A stretch of 64,000 bases of DNA from Pontibacter mangrovi. Its GTDB lineage: Bacteria > Bacteroidota > Bacteroidia > Cytophagales > Hymenobacteraceae. The position numbers and the translations under genes were made by a program. The stretch is from contig NZ_VFRQ01000007.1 of assembly GCF_006385705.1 (NCBI RefSeq), positions 62,001-126,000 on the forward strand, read 5' to 3'. Positions 46,983-55,395 of this stretch are shown in pieces. Each line of letters opens with the position of its first letter. Position 1 is the first letter of the stretch. Below the pieces are notes generated by a model. That model ran no database searches. It had not been told where the DNA came from and saw only the letters and a list, made by a program, of their open reading frames with translations.

Positions 46983-47315
46983 TTAAAAGATCATGTCAAG
47001 TATGGCGGTGATAACCGAAAGCACCAAACTGAAGATCAGGGCCCAGAGAAAACCTCCTACGTCAAATCCTGCTATCAACCAGTCGGCCATCAGGATAATG
47101 AGCGCGTTGATAACCAGCAGAAAGAGCCCCAGCGTCAGTATCGTTACCGGGATAGTTAGCAAAACAAGGATAGGCCGGACTATGGCATTCAGCACGGCCA
47201 GCACCAGCGCCAAGATAAGCGCGGTCATAAACCCATCGATTTGGACGCCAGGCAGAATATAGGCGGCGATCATGGCGGCCGCACCCGTTAAAAGCAGTTT
47301 AAGTATAAATCCCAT
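46983..47315 (-). CDS. YvlD/phage-holin-IV-family membrane protein
   Basis: A 110-residue protein with four hydrophobic helices (LLLTGAAAMIAAYILPGV, ALILALVLAVLNAIVRPILVLLTIP split over about 31-58, ILTLGLFLLVINALIILMA, FLWALIFSLVLSVITAIL). It belongs to the family annotated as phage holin superfamily IV/YvlD. There are no phage genes, so holin function is unlikely; YvlD relatives are linked to envelope stress. Start at ATG 47315. Confidence 0.82.
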   Translation of the reverse strand: MGFILKLLLTGAAAMIAAYILPGVQIDGFMTALILALVLAVLNAIVRPILVLLTIPVTILTLGLFLLVINALIILMADWLIAGFDVGGFLWALIFSLVLSVITAILDMIF

Positions 47316-47404
47316 AGTTTTATTTTAGTTGATGAATATAGTATTGACAGCTTATAGCTTTACTGCTATACATACGGACGCGGCATTTTAAAGTATGGCT
47401 GATA

Positions 47405-47440
47405 AAAAGAAAAGCCTGCAGTTTGCGCTGCAGGCTTTCT
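47405..47440 (-). terminator. Terminator of the polyamine operon
   Basis: Perfect 11-bp stem aaagcctgcag / ctgcaggcttt with a 6-nt loop; the minus-strand continuation is TTCTTTTTATC. It lies 21 bp past the speB stop. Confidence 0.82.
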
Positions 47441-47460
47441 TATACATGGTATTTTAATCG

Positions 47461-48531
47461 TTAGAACTGTGCCTCCAGGCGGTTTTGGGAAACAGCCATC
47501 CAGTTGATCAGTTTCATGAGCATGCGGGCACCTACGTTGCCGTTCCACTCGCTGTCGCCGGGGGCCACCTCGCATAGGTCAAACCCGATGATCTCACGGC
47601 CAGACTTTACCAGCTGTTTTATCAGGTATACTGCCTGCTCAAACTCCAATCCGCCGGGCACTGGCGTGCCGGTTGCGGGGCAAAGCTTTGGGTCCAGGCC
47701 GTCAATGTCGAAGCTGATGTATACTTTCTGGGGCAACTGCGCGATGATCTTTTTACACTCCTTTTTCCAGCTGTCGCCTGCATACAGGTTCTCTTTCAGC
47801 ACCGCATCGTAGAACACCGTCACACGGCCATTGGACTGGTCAGCCAGTTCCGCCTCTGCCTGGCAAAGGTCACGGATTCCTACCTGCACGAGTTTTTTTA
47901 CCTGTGGCAACTTCAAGGCATTATACATAATGGAGGCATGTGAATATTCAAAGCCTTCATAGGCATCGCGCAAATCAGCATGGGCGTCTACCTGCAAAAT
48001 GCCATACTCTTCGTGCCGCTCCGCCAGGGCATGCATCAGGCCTAGCGGAGTGCTATGGTCACCTCCCAATACGCCTACCAGTTTGCCCTGGTCCAGGTAA
48101 GTCAGCGCTTTCTGTTTTAGCCACGCCAGCAGCTCCGCTCCTTTGGCGGTTACCTCGGCAGGCAGGTTCTCAAACTCCGCTTTCCCAATTTCTGGACTGC
48201 CGGCTTCCAGCCAGTTAATGTAAGCCTCTGCTTTGTTGCGCAGTGCTTCGCTAGTTGCCGCCCACTCATCAGAGATTTCCTCCATCGCTACACCTAGCTT
48301 CCAGGCATCCTTGATGCTTGGCTCAAACAGGTCAAGCTGCGGCGACGCGTCTTTGATAGCCTGCGGCCCCTGAGCGGTACCGGCGCTGTAGGAAACGGTT
48401 ACCTCCCAAGGCATCGGGATAATCACCACCTCTGATTCCTCTACCGTAAACGGAAGCCCGAAAAGCCCACCGCTGCTGTCTCCTACTCCGTTCGGGTCGA
48501 AGTTCTGAATTTTCTGTTCTTTGCTATTCAT
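47461..48531 (-). CDS. speB: Agmatinase-type ureohydrolase
   Basis: A 356-residue binuclear-manganese ureohydrolase. Metal ligands are in [13 protein letters not shown] and SFDIDGLDP. Agmatine hydrolysis to putrescine and urea is favoured because the gene follows a SpeD-SpeE fusion; arginase or formimidoylglutamase are the family alternatives. Start ATG 48531 ([11 protein letters not shown]) overlaps the end of the upstream gene by 8 bp; a frame extension to 48579 lies wholly inside that gene. An insertion of about 50 residues near 100-150 is larger than in typical SpeB. Confidence 0.82.
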   Translation of the reverse strand: MNSKEQKIQNFDPNGVGDSSGGLFGLPFTVEESEVVIIPMPWEVTVSYSAGTAQGPQAIKDASPQLDLFEPSIKDAWKLGVAMEEISDEWAATSEALRNKAEAYINWLEAGSPEIGKAEFENLPAEVTAKGAELLAWLKQKALTYLDQGKLVGVLGGDHSTPLGLMHALAERHEEYGILQVDAHADLRDAYEGFEYSHASIMYNALKLPQVKKLVQVGIRDLCQAEAELADQSNGRVTVFYDAVLKENLYAGDSWKKECKKIIAQLPQKVYISFDIDGLDPKLCPATGTPVPGGLEFEQAVYLIKQLVKSGREIIGFDLCEVAPGDSEWNGNVGARMLMKLINWMAVSQNRLEAQF

Positions 48532-49858
48532 TGGTTGGTTCAGCTGAGTAAGCTTCAATGGCGCTCTGCGAGCCGACATGCAACAGTTCCTTCACGAAGT
48601 TCGGAAGGGCGAAGGCTGCAGCGTGGATCGCCTCGTTATAGTATTTCAGGCCTTGCTCTTTTGAGAATTTGGCCGCCGCCTCGCGGTTAAACTGCAGCGG
48701 GGTAGAGTTGCCTTTGGAAGAGTATGAGAAGCTCCAGGTACCAGTTGGGTACGTCGGGATGGCGGCCAGGTAGCAGTGCACCTTCTCATCGCCAAATATT
48801 TTCTTATAGGTGTCGTAGATCTCAACAAACACGGCGCTGTTAAAGCGCGGCGACTCTGATTGCGTGATCATTACGCCGTCGGGGGTGAGGCAGCGGTGCA
48901 CCTGGCTGTAGAACTCAGCGGTGAACAGGCCTTCGCCCGGGCCAACCGGGTCGGCAGAGTCCACGATGATCAGATCATAGCGGCCATCCTCACACGCATT
49001 GATATACTTGATACCGTCTTCCACCAACAGGTTCAGACGCGGGTTATCAAACGCAACGGCTGTTTCGGGCAGGTGCAGCTTGCAGGCCTCAATCACCAGT
49101 TCATCAATCTCTACCAGCGTAACCTCCTCCAGTTGCTCGTAGCGCAGCAGCTCCCGCACCGTTCCACCGTCGCCGCCGCCAATTACCAGGGCGCGCTTGG
49201 CTTTCGGGTGGCTCATCATAGGCACGTGCGTAATCATTTCATGATACACATACTCATCGCGCTGCGTGCACATCACCATGCCGTCCAGCGTCAGCATGTT
49301 TCCGTAAGCCAATGTCTCAAACACTTCCACACGCTGGTAAGGAGAGTCCTTTTTGTAGAGCTGCTTGCCCGTGTGCTTCAAGGAGAGGGCAATGTTCTCG
49401 TCGCGCTCCGTAAACCATACATCGCGCGTAATGGTGCCCAGCTCCTCATCTGGTCTTGGAGACACATCGCGCAGCGACTCGAGGCTGAAGTCGTTGCGCT
49501 TGAGCAGGTTCAGCTGGCCGCGGCGCAGTTCCATAGAAGAACCATGTCCTGCTTCAAAAGCCTCTTTCAGGAAATTGTATGATACCCATGGGTCCACAGA
49601 GTCGCCGCAGGTAAAGAGGTCTACGGCAGCATAGCCATACTCTGGCCAGGTATGGATGGCCAGGTGGCTTTCCTGAATCACCACCACACCGGATACACCG
49701 TAGGGTGAGAAGTGGTGGAAAGTGCTGTTTATCACGGTGGCACCGGCCGTTTCGGCGGCGGCTACCATGCTGTTCTCGATATGAACGACATCGTTCATCA
49801 GTTCAGGAGAGCAATCGTAAAATTCAACTAAAATGTGTCTGCCTAAAGCGTTCATCAA
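48524..49858 (-). CDS. speDE: S-adenosylmethionine decarboxylase-spermidine synthase fusion
   Basis: A 444-residue bifunctional polyamine enzyme. Residues 1-130 are a class 1b AdoMet decarboxylase: cleavage at Glu63-Ser64 in [12 protein letters not shown] would generate the pyruvoyl group, with Cys84 in LFTCGD. Residues about 140-435 are spermidine synthase: [17 protein letters not shown] binds decarboxylated AdoMet, and [13 protein letters not shown] and TYPTGTWSF shape the active site. It would make decarboxylated AdoMet and transfer aminopropyl to putrescine supplied by the downstream agmatinase. Such fusions are known but uncommon. A TACTTTTG -7 candidate lies upstream. Confidence 0.92.
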   Translation of the reverse strand: MMNALGRHILVEFYDCSPELMNDVVHIENSMVAAAETAGATVINSTFHHFSPYGVSGVVVIQESHLAIHTWPEYGYAAVDLFTCGDSVDPWVSYNFLKEAFEAGHGSSMELRRGQLNLLKRNDFSLESLRDVSPRPDEELGTITRDVWFTERDENIALSLKHTGKQLYKKDSPYQRVEVFETLAYGNMLTLDGMVMCTQRDEYVYHEMITHVPMMSHPKAKRALVIGGGDGGTVRELLRYEQLEEVTLVEIDELVIEACKLHLPETAVAFDNPRLNLLVEDGIKYINACEDGRYDLIIVDSADPVGPGEGLFTAEFYSQVHRCLTPDGVMITQSESPRFNSAVFVEIYDTYKKIFGDEKVHCYLAAIPTYPTGTWSFSYSSKGNSTPLQFNREAAAKFSKEQGLKYYNEAIHAAAFALPNFVKELLHVGSQSAIEAYSAEPTNE

Positions 49859-49919
49859 TGGCTGTAGAAGGTTAAAAAAATAAATCCGAAGGCAAAAAAA
49901 CGAAATCTGCCTGTATAAT

Positions 49920-49927
49920 CAAAAGTA
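49920..49927 (-). promoter_or_regulatory. Candidate -7 element (TACTTTTG) for speDE
   Basis: Minus-strand TAnnTTTG match 62 bp before the speDE ATG. Confidence 0.4.
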
Positions 49928-50024
49928 AAACATCTGCTACTACCTGTACTCCTCTCTAGGACAACGTGTTATAAATTAAGCTAAAAATGGCCTTGGCTAT
50001 TCCCTAAGCCATAGTGAACGTACC

Positions 50025-50831
50025 TTATTCCAGCTCCTGCTGCACGATGTGCGCCACTTTGTACTCCTCAGCCATATCCTCAAACACATCGAAGGCGTTG
50101 TTGATGGCGTTGAACTCTTTGAGCAGGTTGAACTGCGCCACATGGTAGATGAGAAACAGTTCGGACTGGGTAAAATTCGCCTTTGTGATAAAGCTGTAGT
50201 ACTCCCCCTGGTCTTGGGTTTCGGTTTTATAGCGCTGAATCAGCTTGAAGAGCACGCTCAGGTTCTTTAAGTATGGGTTCAGGGAGTTTTGGTAGAAGGT
50301 AAAATGGTAGGTGAAGTATTCCCGGAAAATGTCCACCAGGTCCGCCTCCGTTTTCTCTTCATCGTTTAAATTCCGCACTTTCTGCACAAACGAGGTGAGC
50401 ACCTTCTCCTGAAAGAAGACAAAGAAGTTGGAGCCGCGCCAGGCGCTCTGGTTAATGTCAAACGCTACCAGCGAGTCGATGATGTCGTTGTGCTTCTGTA
50501 TGAAGCTGATGTATAGCGTGGAAAAGTTCTGCTGCTGGAAGATCTTTTGGGTTTTGTGCAACTCAAAACGCTGCAGCTCAAACTCGCGCTTTTGGTAGGT
50601 AAGGGTCGCAAAGAAGAGAAAAACGCCGGCCAACGCCCACAACGACCCGACGATGCCGCCGATAAACTCGCCATACTGCCCGAACACCCCCTCTCTGTCA
50701 GCGGGGTCCAGGTATAGCTCTTCGGCCAGGTTAAACTTTATAGTTCCCCATACAAGCACCACGGCACCCAGGATGATAAGGATGTAACCGGTGATCTCAT
50801 ACTTGCTGAGCTTAGCTTTTGGTGTCGACAT
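50025..50831 (-). CDS. PutAbiC-like membrane protein
   Basis: A 268-residue protein with two N-terminal membrane helices (about 13-32 and 54-76), the segment FGQYGEFIGGIVGSLWALAGVFLFFATLTYQ between and within them, then a long helical cytoplasmic part (FQQQNFSTLYISFIQKHNDIIDS). This layout matches the family called putative phage abortive infection protein, as I recall it. A defence role is only suggested by that name. It is monocistronic, next to the chemosensory operon, with no other defence genes beside it. Confidence 0.6.
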   Translation of the reverse strand: MSTPKAKLSKYEITGYILIILGAVVLVWGTIKFNLAEELYLDPADREGVFGQYGEFIGGIVGSLWALAGVFLFFATLTYQKREFELQRFELHKTQKIFQQQNFSTLYISFIQKHNDIIDSLVAFDINQSAWRGSNFFVFFQEKVLTSFVQKVRNLNDEEKTEADLVDIFREYFTYHFTFYQNSLNPYLKNLSVLFKLIQRYKTETQDQGEYYSFITKANFTQSELFLIYHVAQFNLLKEFNAINNAFDVFEDMAEEYKVAHIVQQELE

Positions 50832-50906
50832 GTAGTAAGTATAACGCTGTACAGGTTGCGGCTAATTGCTGCGCCGCCCTGGTAAGCTACACTACTCCGA
50901 AAGGCA

Positions 50907-51584
50907 TTAATCGGTTTCCATCAGGTTGTTTTTGCCTAGGTCAAACGTGCGGATAAGCTCAATGATATGCAAAAAGGTTTTTGTATCGAAGAAGAGCAGC
51001 AAGGGCAACTCCACACTTCTGGAGTTATGGGTAAAACGTGTGATGACAGTAAAGACAAGGGGCTGGAACAAAGGGTGCTGCACCAGAATATCTTTCAGGG
51101 AGTCGGCGATATGGTTTTTGGGTGCTTTAGGAGGCGAGCCGTAGATGCTGGCTTTTAATATGTTGGCGAGCTGCGTTACCAGCGCCCCCGTTATAATATT
51201 GCTGATTTCAAGAAGCAGAGACTCCTGCATGACGGACAGTTCGCCTTTCTGCACATCCACCATGGCCAGGCAAACCTCGGAGAGCCGAACAATGTGATCG
51301 TCGGAGAACAGCATGAGCGTAGCCCCGTTAAAGTCTCCTTTAATATCAGACTGGATTATGACATGGGTGTCCTCATACCTGGAGACCAGCTCCAAAAGCT
51401 CCTTTACTTCGATCAACTTAATGTCAGGCACTTTCAACAGGACCTTATCTTTGGCAATCGCCGCAAAAGAATCAGCGGCGCGTGCCAGACCGATATTAAG
51501 TATCTCTTTTATAACATCCCTCTCTAACTCGGAAATATGAGTTTCCATCATCATGGCTGTCTCGTTTGTGTTTCTCTTATCCAT
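50907..51584 (-). CDS. cheC: CheC-like CheY-P phosphatase
   Basis: A 225-residue CheC/CheX/FliY-family protein. Two phosphatase motifs (E-x2-N) are visible: VIKEILNIGLARAADSFA near residue 30 and QESLLLEISNIITGALVTQ near 130. It would dephosphorylate CheY-P and so replaces CheZ. It starts 4 bp after the cheA stop and is last in the chemosensory operon. In Bacillus CheC is stimulated by CheD; no cheD is seen here. Confidence 0.85.
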   Translation of the reverse strand: MDKRNTNETAMMMETHISELERDVIKEILNIGLARAADSFAAIAKDKVLLKVPDIKLIEVKELLELVSRYEDTHVIIQSDIKGDFNGATLMLFSDDHIVRLSEVCLAMVDVQKGELSVMQESLLLEISNIITGALVTQLANILKASIYGSPPKAPKNHIADSLKDILVQHPLFQPLVFTVITRFTHNSRSVELPLLLFFDTKTFLHIIELIRTFDLGKNNLMETD

Positions 51585-51588
51585 CGCC

Positions 51589-53229
51589 TCACCCCTGCTT
51601 TTTCTGAATAAAGTAACGTGTTATTGCCGGCACATCGAGCACCAGGCATACTTTGCCGGTTCCCAGTAGTGTAACGCCACCATAGATATCTATCTGATCC
51701 AATGGCTTGCTTAGCGGCTTGACAACAATGTCCTGCTGCCGGTACAGTTTATCTACAATTAAGCCAAGCTTCCTGTTGTTGTAGGACACGATAATGATGT
51801 TCTGCACCTGTCCGTTCAGCCTGCTTTTGTCTCCGAGGTCCATTTCTGCTTCCGGGGTGTTCAGTAGTTCACTCAGGTATACTACTGTTACGGTTTCCCC
51901 CTTCAGGTCAGCGATAAGCACGCCACCCACTTCATGCAGCTCGTCCTTATCCAGGGCCACCACCTGATCGGTATGGATCAGCGGGATGGCAAAATAGATA
52001 TTCCCAACTTCAAACAGCAGCGCCCCCTTAACGGCAATAGAAGAAGGCAGCTGCAATGTAAAGGTGGTTCCAATGCCTTTCTCTGTATGTACGTTAATTC
52101 GGCCGCCAATGGAGTCAATGGCATTCTTTACCACATCAAGCCCCACGCCCCTGCCGGAGTATTCTGTTACTTCTTTGGCAGTAGAGAACCCCGGCTCAAA
52201 CAAGAGCGACAGCACTTCGTTGTCGGCCATACTTTTAGCCGCCTCTGCCGATATAAGCTGCTTTTCTATAGCGGAGCGCTTCACCTGCCTTAGGTCAATG
52301 CCTCTACCATCATCCTCTAACCTGATCAGGACGTTCTCCCGATCACTCTGTGCGGTCAGTTTCAAATGTCCGGTGCTTCCCTTGCTTTTTGCCAGGCGCT
52401 CCTCAGGCTTCTCCAGCCCATGCGTTATCGCGTTGCGAACCAGGTGCAACAGCGAGTCGGCCATGATCTGCAGAATGTTACGGTCAATCTGTATGTCTTG
52501 CCCTGTCAGCACGAGGTTAACATCCTTTCCTTCCGCTGAGGCCACGTCGCGCACAATACGCGGAAACTTATTGAACAATGACCCGATATTTACCAGCCTC
52601 GCATCCATGACGCTGTACTGCAGGTCTTCTGTTATGCGGTACAGGTGCGAGCTCACGCTCTTTAGTTCATCATGGTTCAGCTCCCGGCTAATCGACAGCA
52701 CGCGGTCCCGGTCTATCATCAGCTCGCCTACCAGGTTCATCATGTGGTCCAGCTTCCTGATCTGTATATATATCAGATCCGACAGCGCCAGGTTTTTTGA
52801 AGTGTTATACTTCTGCACCTTGGTCAGCTCTATCGTGCTGTCAGACAGGTTCTCCACGATAATGTCGAGGTTGCGCAACAGCACGGGGTCCGGCTCGCCG
52901 TAGTTCGGGTTGTCCACGTTGTGGATCAACTCCCCCAGCAGGTCAATGCCATCAAAGAGCACTTTCACCACCTCGTCGCTGAAGTTCAGCTCTTTGTTGC
53001 GGATAAGGCTGAAGGCAGTCTCCAGTTTATGCGACACATCTGAGATCTGCAGGTAACCGATTGCTTTGGAGTTGGCCTTCAGGTTATGCAGCAAACGGAA
53101 AATCTCGGCCAGCGTTTCATCGTTGTCCGGCTCTTTCTCCAGTGTGCTGATATGCCTGTTCAACCCATCAAAGTACTCCAGGGCCTCGGCAATGAATATT
53201 TCTTTATACTCCTGTTCTCTCGATTTCAT
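51589..53229 (-). CDS. cheA: Chemotaxis histidine kinase CheA (no P2 domain)
   Basis: A 546-residue CheA. P1/HPt (about 1-110) carries H48 in LLHNLKANSKAIGY; the usual HTLKG motif is HNLKA here. A short linker leads to P3 dimerisation (about 140-200: IRKLDHMMNLVGELMIDRD), P4 ATPase (LLHLVRNAITHGLE, DDGRGID, GRGVGLDVV) and P5/CheW-like regulatory domain (about 400-545). The CheY-binding P2 domain is not apparent. It overlaps cheB by 26 bp. It would phosphorylate the CheY encoded in the operon. Confidence 0.92.
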   Translation of the reverse strand: MKSREQEYKEIFIAEALEYFDGLNRHISTLEKEPDNDETLAEIFRLLHNLKANSKAIGYLQISDVSHKLETAFSLIRNKELNFSDEVVKVLFDGIDLLGELIHNVDNPNYGEPDPVLLRNLDIIVENLSDSTIELTKVQKYNTSKNLALSDLIYIQIRKLDHMMNLVGELMIDRDRVLSISRELNHDELKSVSSHLYRITEDLQYSVMDARLVNIGSLFNKFPRIVRDVASAEGKDVNLVLTGQDIQIDRNILQIMADSLLHLVRNAITHGLEKPEERLAKSKGSTGHLKLTAQSDRENVLIRLEDDGRGIDLRQVKRSAIEKQLISAEAAKSMADNEVLSLLFEPGFSTAKEVTEYSGRGVGLDVVKNAIDSIGGRINVHTEKGIGTTFTLQLPSSIAVKGALLFEVGNIYFAIPLIHTDQVVALDKDELHEVGGVLIADLKGETVTVVYLSELLNTPEAEMDLGDKSRLNGQVQNIIIVSYNNRKLGLIVDKLYRQQDIVVKPLSKPLDQIDIYGGVTLLGTGKVCLVLDVPAITRYFIQKKQG

Positions 53230-54331
53230 AATTTCTGTCAGTTGTACTGACCTGCTGCTGCCCGGCCACCAACCTGTTCAGGTAGTGAGGTATGTCATCC
53301 AAGGGCAGCACCTCGTTTATGTATCCGCTATCTATTGCAGATTTAGCCATCCCGAAGATGGCAGATGTCGCTTCATTCTGGGCAATCATTATTCCGCCCT
53401 GCTCCTGAATACAGGATGCTCCCGCGGTTCCGTCCTTTCCCATCCCCGTCAGGATCACCCCGATTACCTGCTGCACATGGCACTGTGCCACAGATCCCAT
53501 CAGCATATTCACAGAAGGCTGGTCATACAGTGGGGCTTTCTCATCGGTTAGCCTAATAACCAGCCCACCGTTGGTCCCACTCATCTTTTGCACCAGCATA
53601 TTAAAACCGCCTGGAGCCACAATTACACTCCCAACCTCTACTTTCAGGCCTGTGCGCCCTTCCATCACTTTTAGTGGCGTAAGAGACTGCAGGCGTTTAG
53701 TATAGGTTCTGGTAAAGTTTGGCGGCAAATGCAATGCAACCAGTACAGACGCTTTCAGGTCGGCGGATAGTTGCCTCACAATGCGCTCCACAGCCTGCGT
53801 TCCTCCCGTGGATGCCCCAATGGCGATAATGGTTTCAGTGGCAGCACCTTGCTTCGGGCTAGCAGGAGAAGGGCTTTTCAGAGGCTCCATTTCCTGCTGC
53901 AATTGGTTAAGCCGCTGCTGCGTGTCATACAGCTCTGTTTCCCGCACCGCCATTACTTTCCGTAGCACCTCCTTGGCTATACTTCTGTAATTGGTGTAAT
54001 ACCGGCTTTTTCCTGGTTTCAGCACGACAGCATACACCCCTAGGGCCACTGCCTGCTGCAGCAAATCCAGTGTCAGCTGCTCCTTCTGCAACAGCAGAAG
54101 AACGGGGGCCGGGGCTTCGCCAAAAATGCTTTTCAAAGCCATTAAGTTTTTATTGCCCGGCAGGTCATGGTCCAGCACCACCAGGTCTGTCCCGTTGTGC
54201 TTCAGCTTCTTTAGAAGTTCCTCCCTCTCTGATGCCAGGCCAGCGATCGCCACGCCAGCGGCAGCTCCTATGATGTCCTGGAGCACTAGGCGTGCATAGC
54301 TCGACCCGCCTGCTATCAGAACTCGCAACAT
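53204..54331 (-). CDS. cheB: CheB methylesterase with degenerate receiver
   Basis: A 375-residue CheB. The C-terminal methylesterase domain is intact: Ser in IGASTGG, His in ALHLPPNFT and Asp in LTGMGKDG form the triad that demethylates or deamidates receptor glutamates. The N-terminal receiver keeps D54 and the KP lysine but has Gly-Gly at 8-9 (LIAGGSS) instead of the Mg-binding Asp pair, and lacks the usual Thr/Ser. It may not be phosphorylated. No cheR lies in this window. It lies between cheY and cheA. Confidence 0.9.
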   Translation of the reverse strand: MLRVLIAGGSSYARLVLQDIIGAAAGVAIAGLASEREELLKKLKHNGTDLVVLDHDLPGNKNLMALKSIFGEAPAPVLLLLQKEQLTLDLLQQAVALGVYAVVLKPGKSRYYTNYRSIAKEVLRKVMAVRETELYDTQQRLNQLQQEMEPLKSPSPASPKQGAATETIIAIGASTGGTQAVERIVRQLSADLKASVLVALHLPPNFTRTYTKRLQSLTPLKVMEGRTGLKVEVGSVIVAPGGFNMLVQKMSGTNGGLVIRLTDEKAPLYDQPSVNMLMGSVAQCHVQQVIGVILTGMGKDGTAGASCIQEQGGIMIAQNEATSAIFGMAKSAIDSGYINEVLPLDDIPHYLNRLVAGQQQVSTTDRNYEIERTGV

Positions 54332-54386
54332 ATTTCCTATCTCCTCTGCTTCCTAAAGTATAAAGTTGCTTAGCAGCAAAAGAACC

Positions 54387-54761
54387 TTACTGCTTTGGCT
54401 CTTCGGCTAAAACCTGGCTTACCACCTCCAGCACCTTCTCTTCTGAGAACGGCTTCACGATATACGATTTGGCGCCATTTTCCAGCGCCTCGTTTACGAT
54501 CACCTCCTGCCCTACGGCGCTTACGATCACTACTTTCTGATCGGGCTGCTCAGCCCTGATGCCTTTTAGCACCTCAAGGCCGGTGTTGTCAGGCAGGATC
54601 ACGTCCAGCGTGATCAGGTCAGGCTTTGTCTCTTTTGCCAGCTCTAGCGCTGTCTGCCCATTAGGTGCCTCGCCAACAATCTCATACCCTGCGTCCGAGA
54701 GCATGTTCTTGAGCATCGTGCGCATGTAGAATGAATCATCTACAATTAATATTCTTTTCAT
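54387..54761 (-). CDS. cheY: Response regulator CheY
   Basis: A 124-residue single-domain receiver. D8 and D9 bind Mg, D53 is the phospho-acceptor (ITLDVILPD), and K104 (YIVKPF) completes the site. No output domain. As the only receiver-only protein in the operon it is the expected output of CheA, controlling a motility or other apparatus not identifiable here. Its start codon lies in AAGTATG. Confidence 0.93.
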   Translation of the reverse strand: MKRILIVDDSFYMRTMLKNMLSDAGYEIVGEAPNGQTALELAKETKPDLITLDVILPDNTGLEVLKGIRAEQPDQKVVIVSAVGQEVIVNEALENGAKSYIVKPFSEEKVLEVVSQVLAEEPKQ

Positions 54762-54787
54762 ACTTTATAAAGTATAGTTTCTGGTTT

Positions 54788-55393
54788 TTAAGCGTTCGGC
54801 AACTGATTGATTTCTTCCTGTGTCAGGATTTTGTGCATGTCCAGCACAATGATGAGCCTGTTTTCTATCTTGGCGATGCCTTCTATAAAATTCTCGCTCA
54901 CACTTACATCCTGTAAAAAAGATGGCGCCTTGTCTATCTTCGTCAGCGGAAGGTTGAGCGACTGCGGTACTTCCTTCACATCCACTCCAATGCTGTACTC
55001 ATCTGCTTCTACTACCAGCGTGAAGCTGTTTTGCACTCCTTCTGCAGGCTCCGGCTTAATCTGGAAACGCTTCTCCAGGTCAATAATCGCGATGATATCG
55101 CCTCGCACGTTGGCCACTCCCTTCACATACTCAGGCGTGCGGGGCATGCGGGTAATAGTAGGAGTCAGGGTTACTTCCTTCACTTGGTCAATCCGGATGG
55201 CGTACTCTTCGCCGCCAAGCTTGAACACAATCAGGTGCACCATTTCGGGGGCTACCTGCTCGCGGGCGGCCTCCGAAACCGGTTTCTCCTGTTTATCTTG
55301 TTTATCAGGCGCAGGTTCTGGTTTAGAAGCCGCAGGCTGTGTGGCTGCAGGCTCTGGCGCAGATTTCTTAGTTTCTTTTGATTCCTTCGCCAT
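54788..55393 (-). CDS. cheW: Adaptor protein CheW with disordered N-terminal extension
   Basis: A 201-residue CheW. The conserved SH3-like pair of barrels spans about 50-195 (IVFKLGGEEYAIRIDQVKEV, GVANVRGDIIAIIDLEKRF, IIVLDMHKIL). The first 48 residues are a Lys/Glu/Pro/Ala-rich extension, unusual for CheW. It couples receptor to CheA. It starts 2 bp after the receptor stop, with its ATG inside AAGTATG. Confidence 0.92.
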   Translation of the reverse strand: MAKESKETKKSAPEPAATQPAASKPEPAPDKQDKQEKPVSEAAREQVAPEMVHLIVFKLGGEEYAIRIDQVKEVTLTPTITRMPRTPEYVKGVANVRGDIIAIIDLEKRFQIKPEPAEGVQNSFTLVVEADEYSIGVDVKEVPQSLNLPLTKIDKAPSFLQDVSVSENFIEGIAKIENRLIIVLDMHKILTQEEINQLPNA

Positions 55394-55395
55394 AC

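Noticed and set aside
46983..47315. Holin-family gene as a sign of a prophage
   Set aside because: No endolysin, structural or integrase genes are near; the family includes chromosomal YvlD-type proteins.
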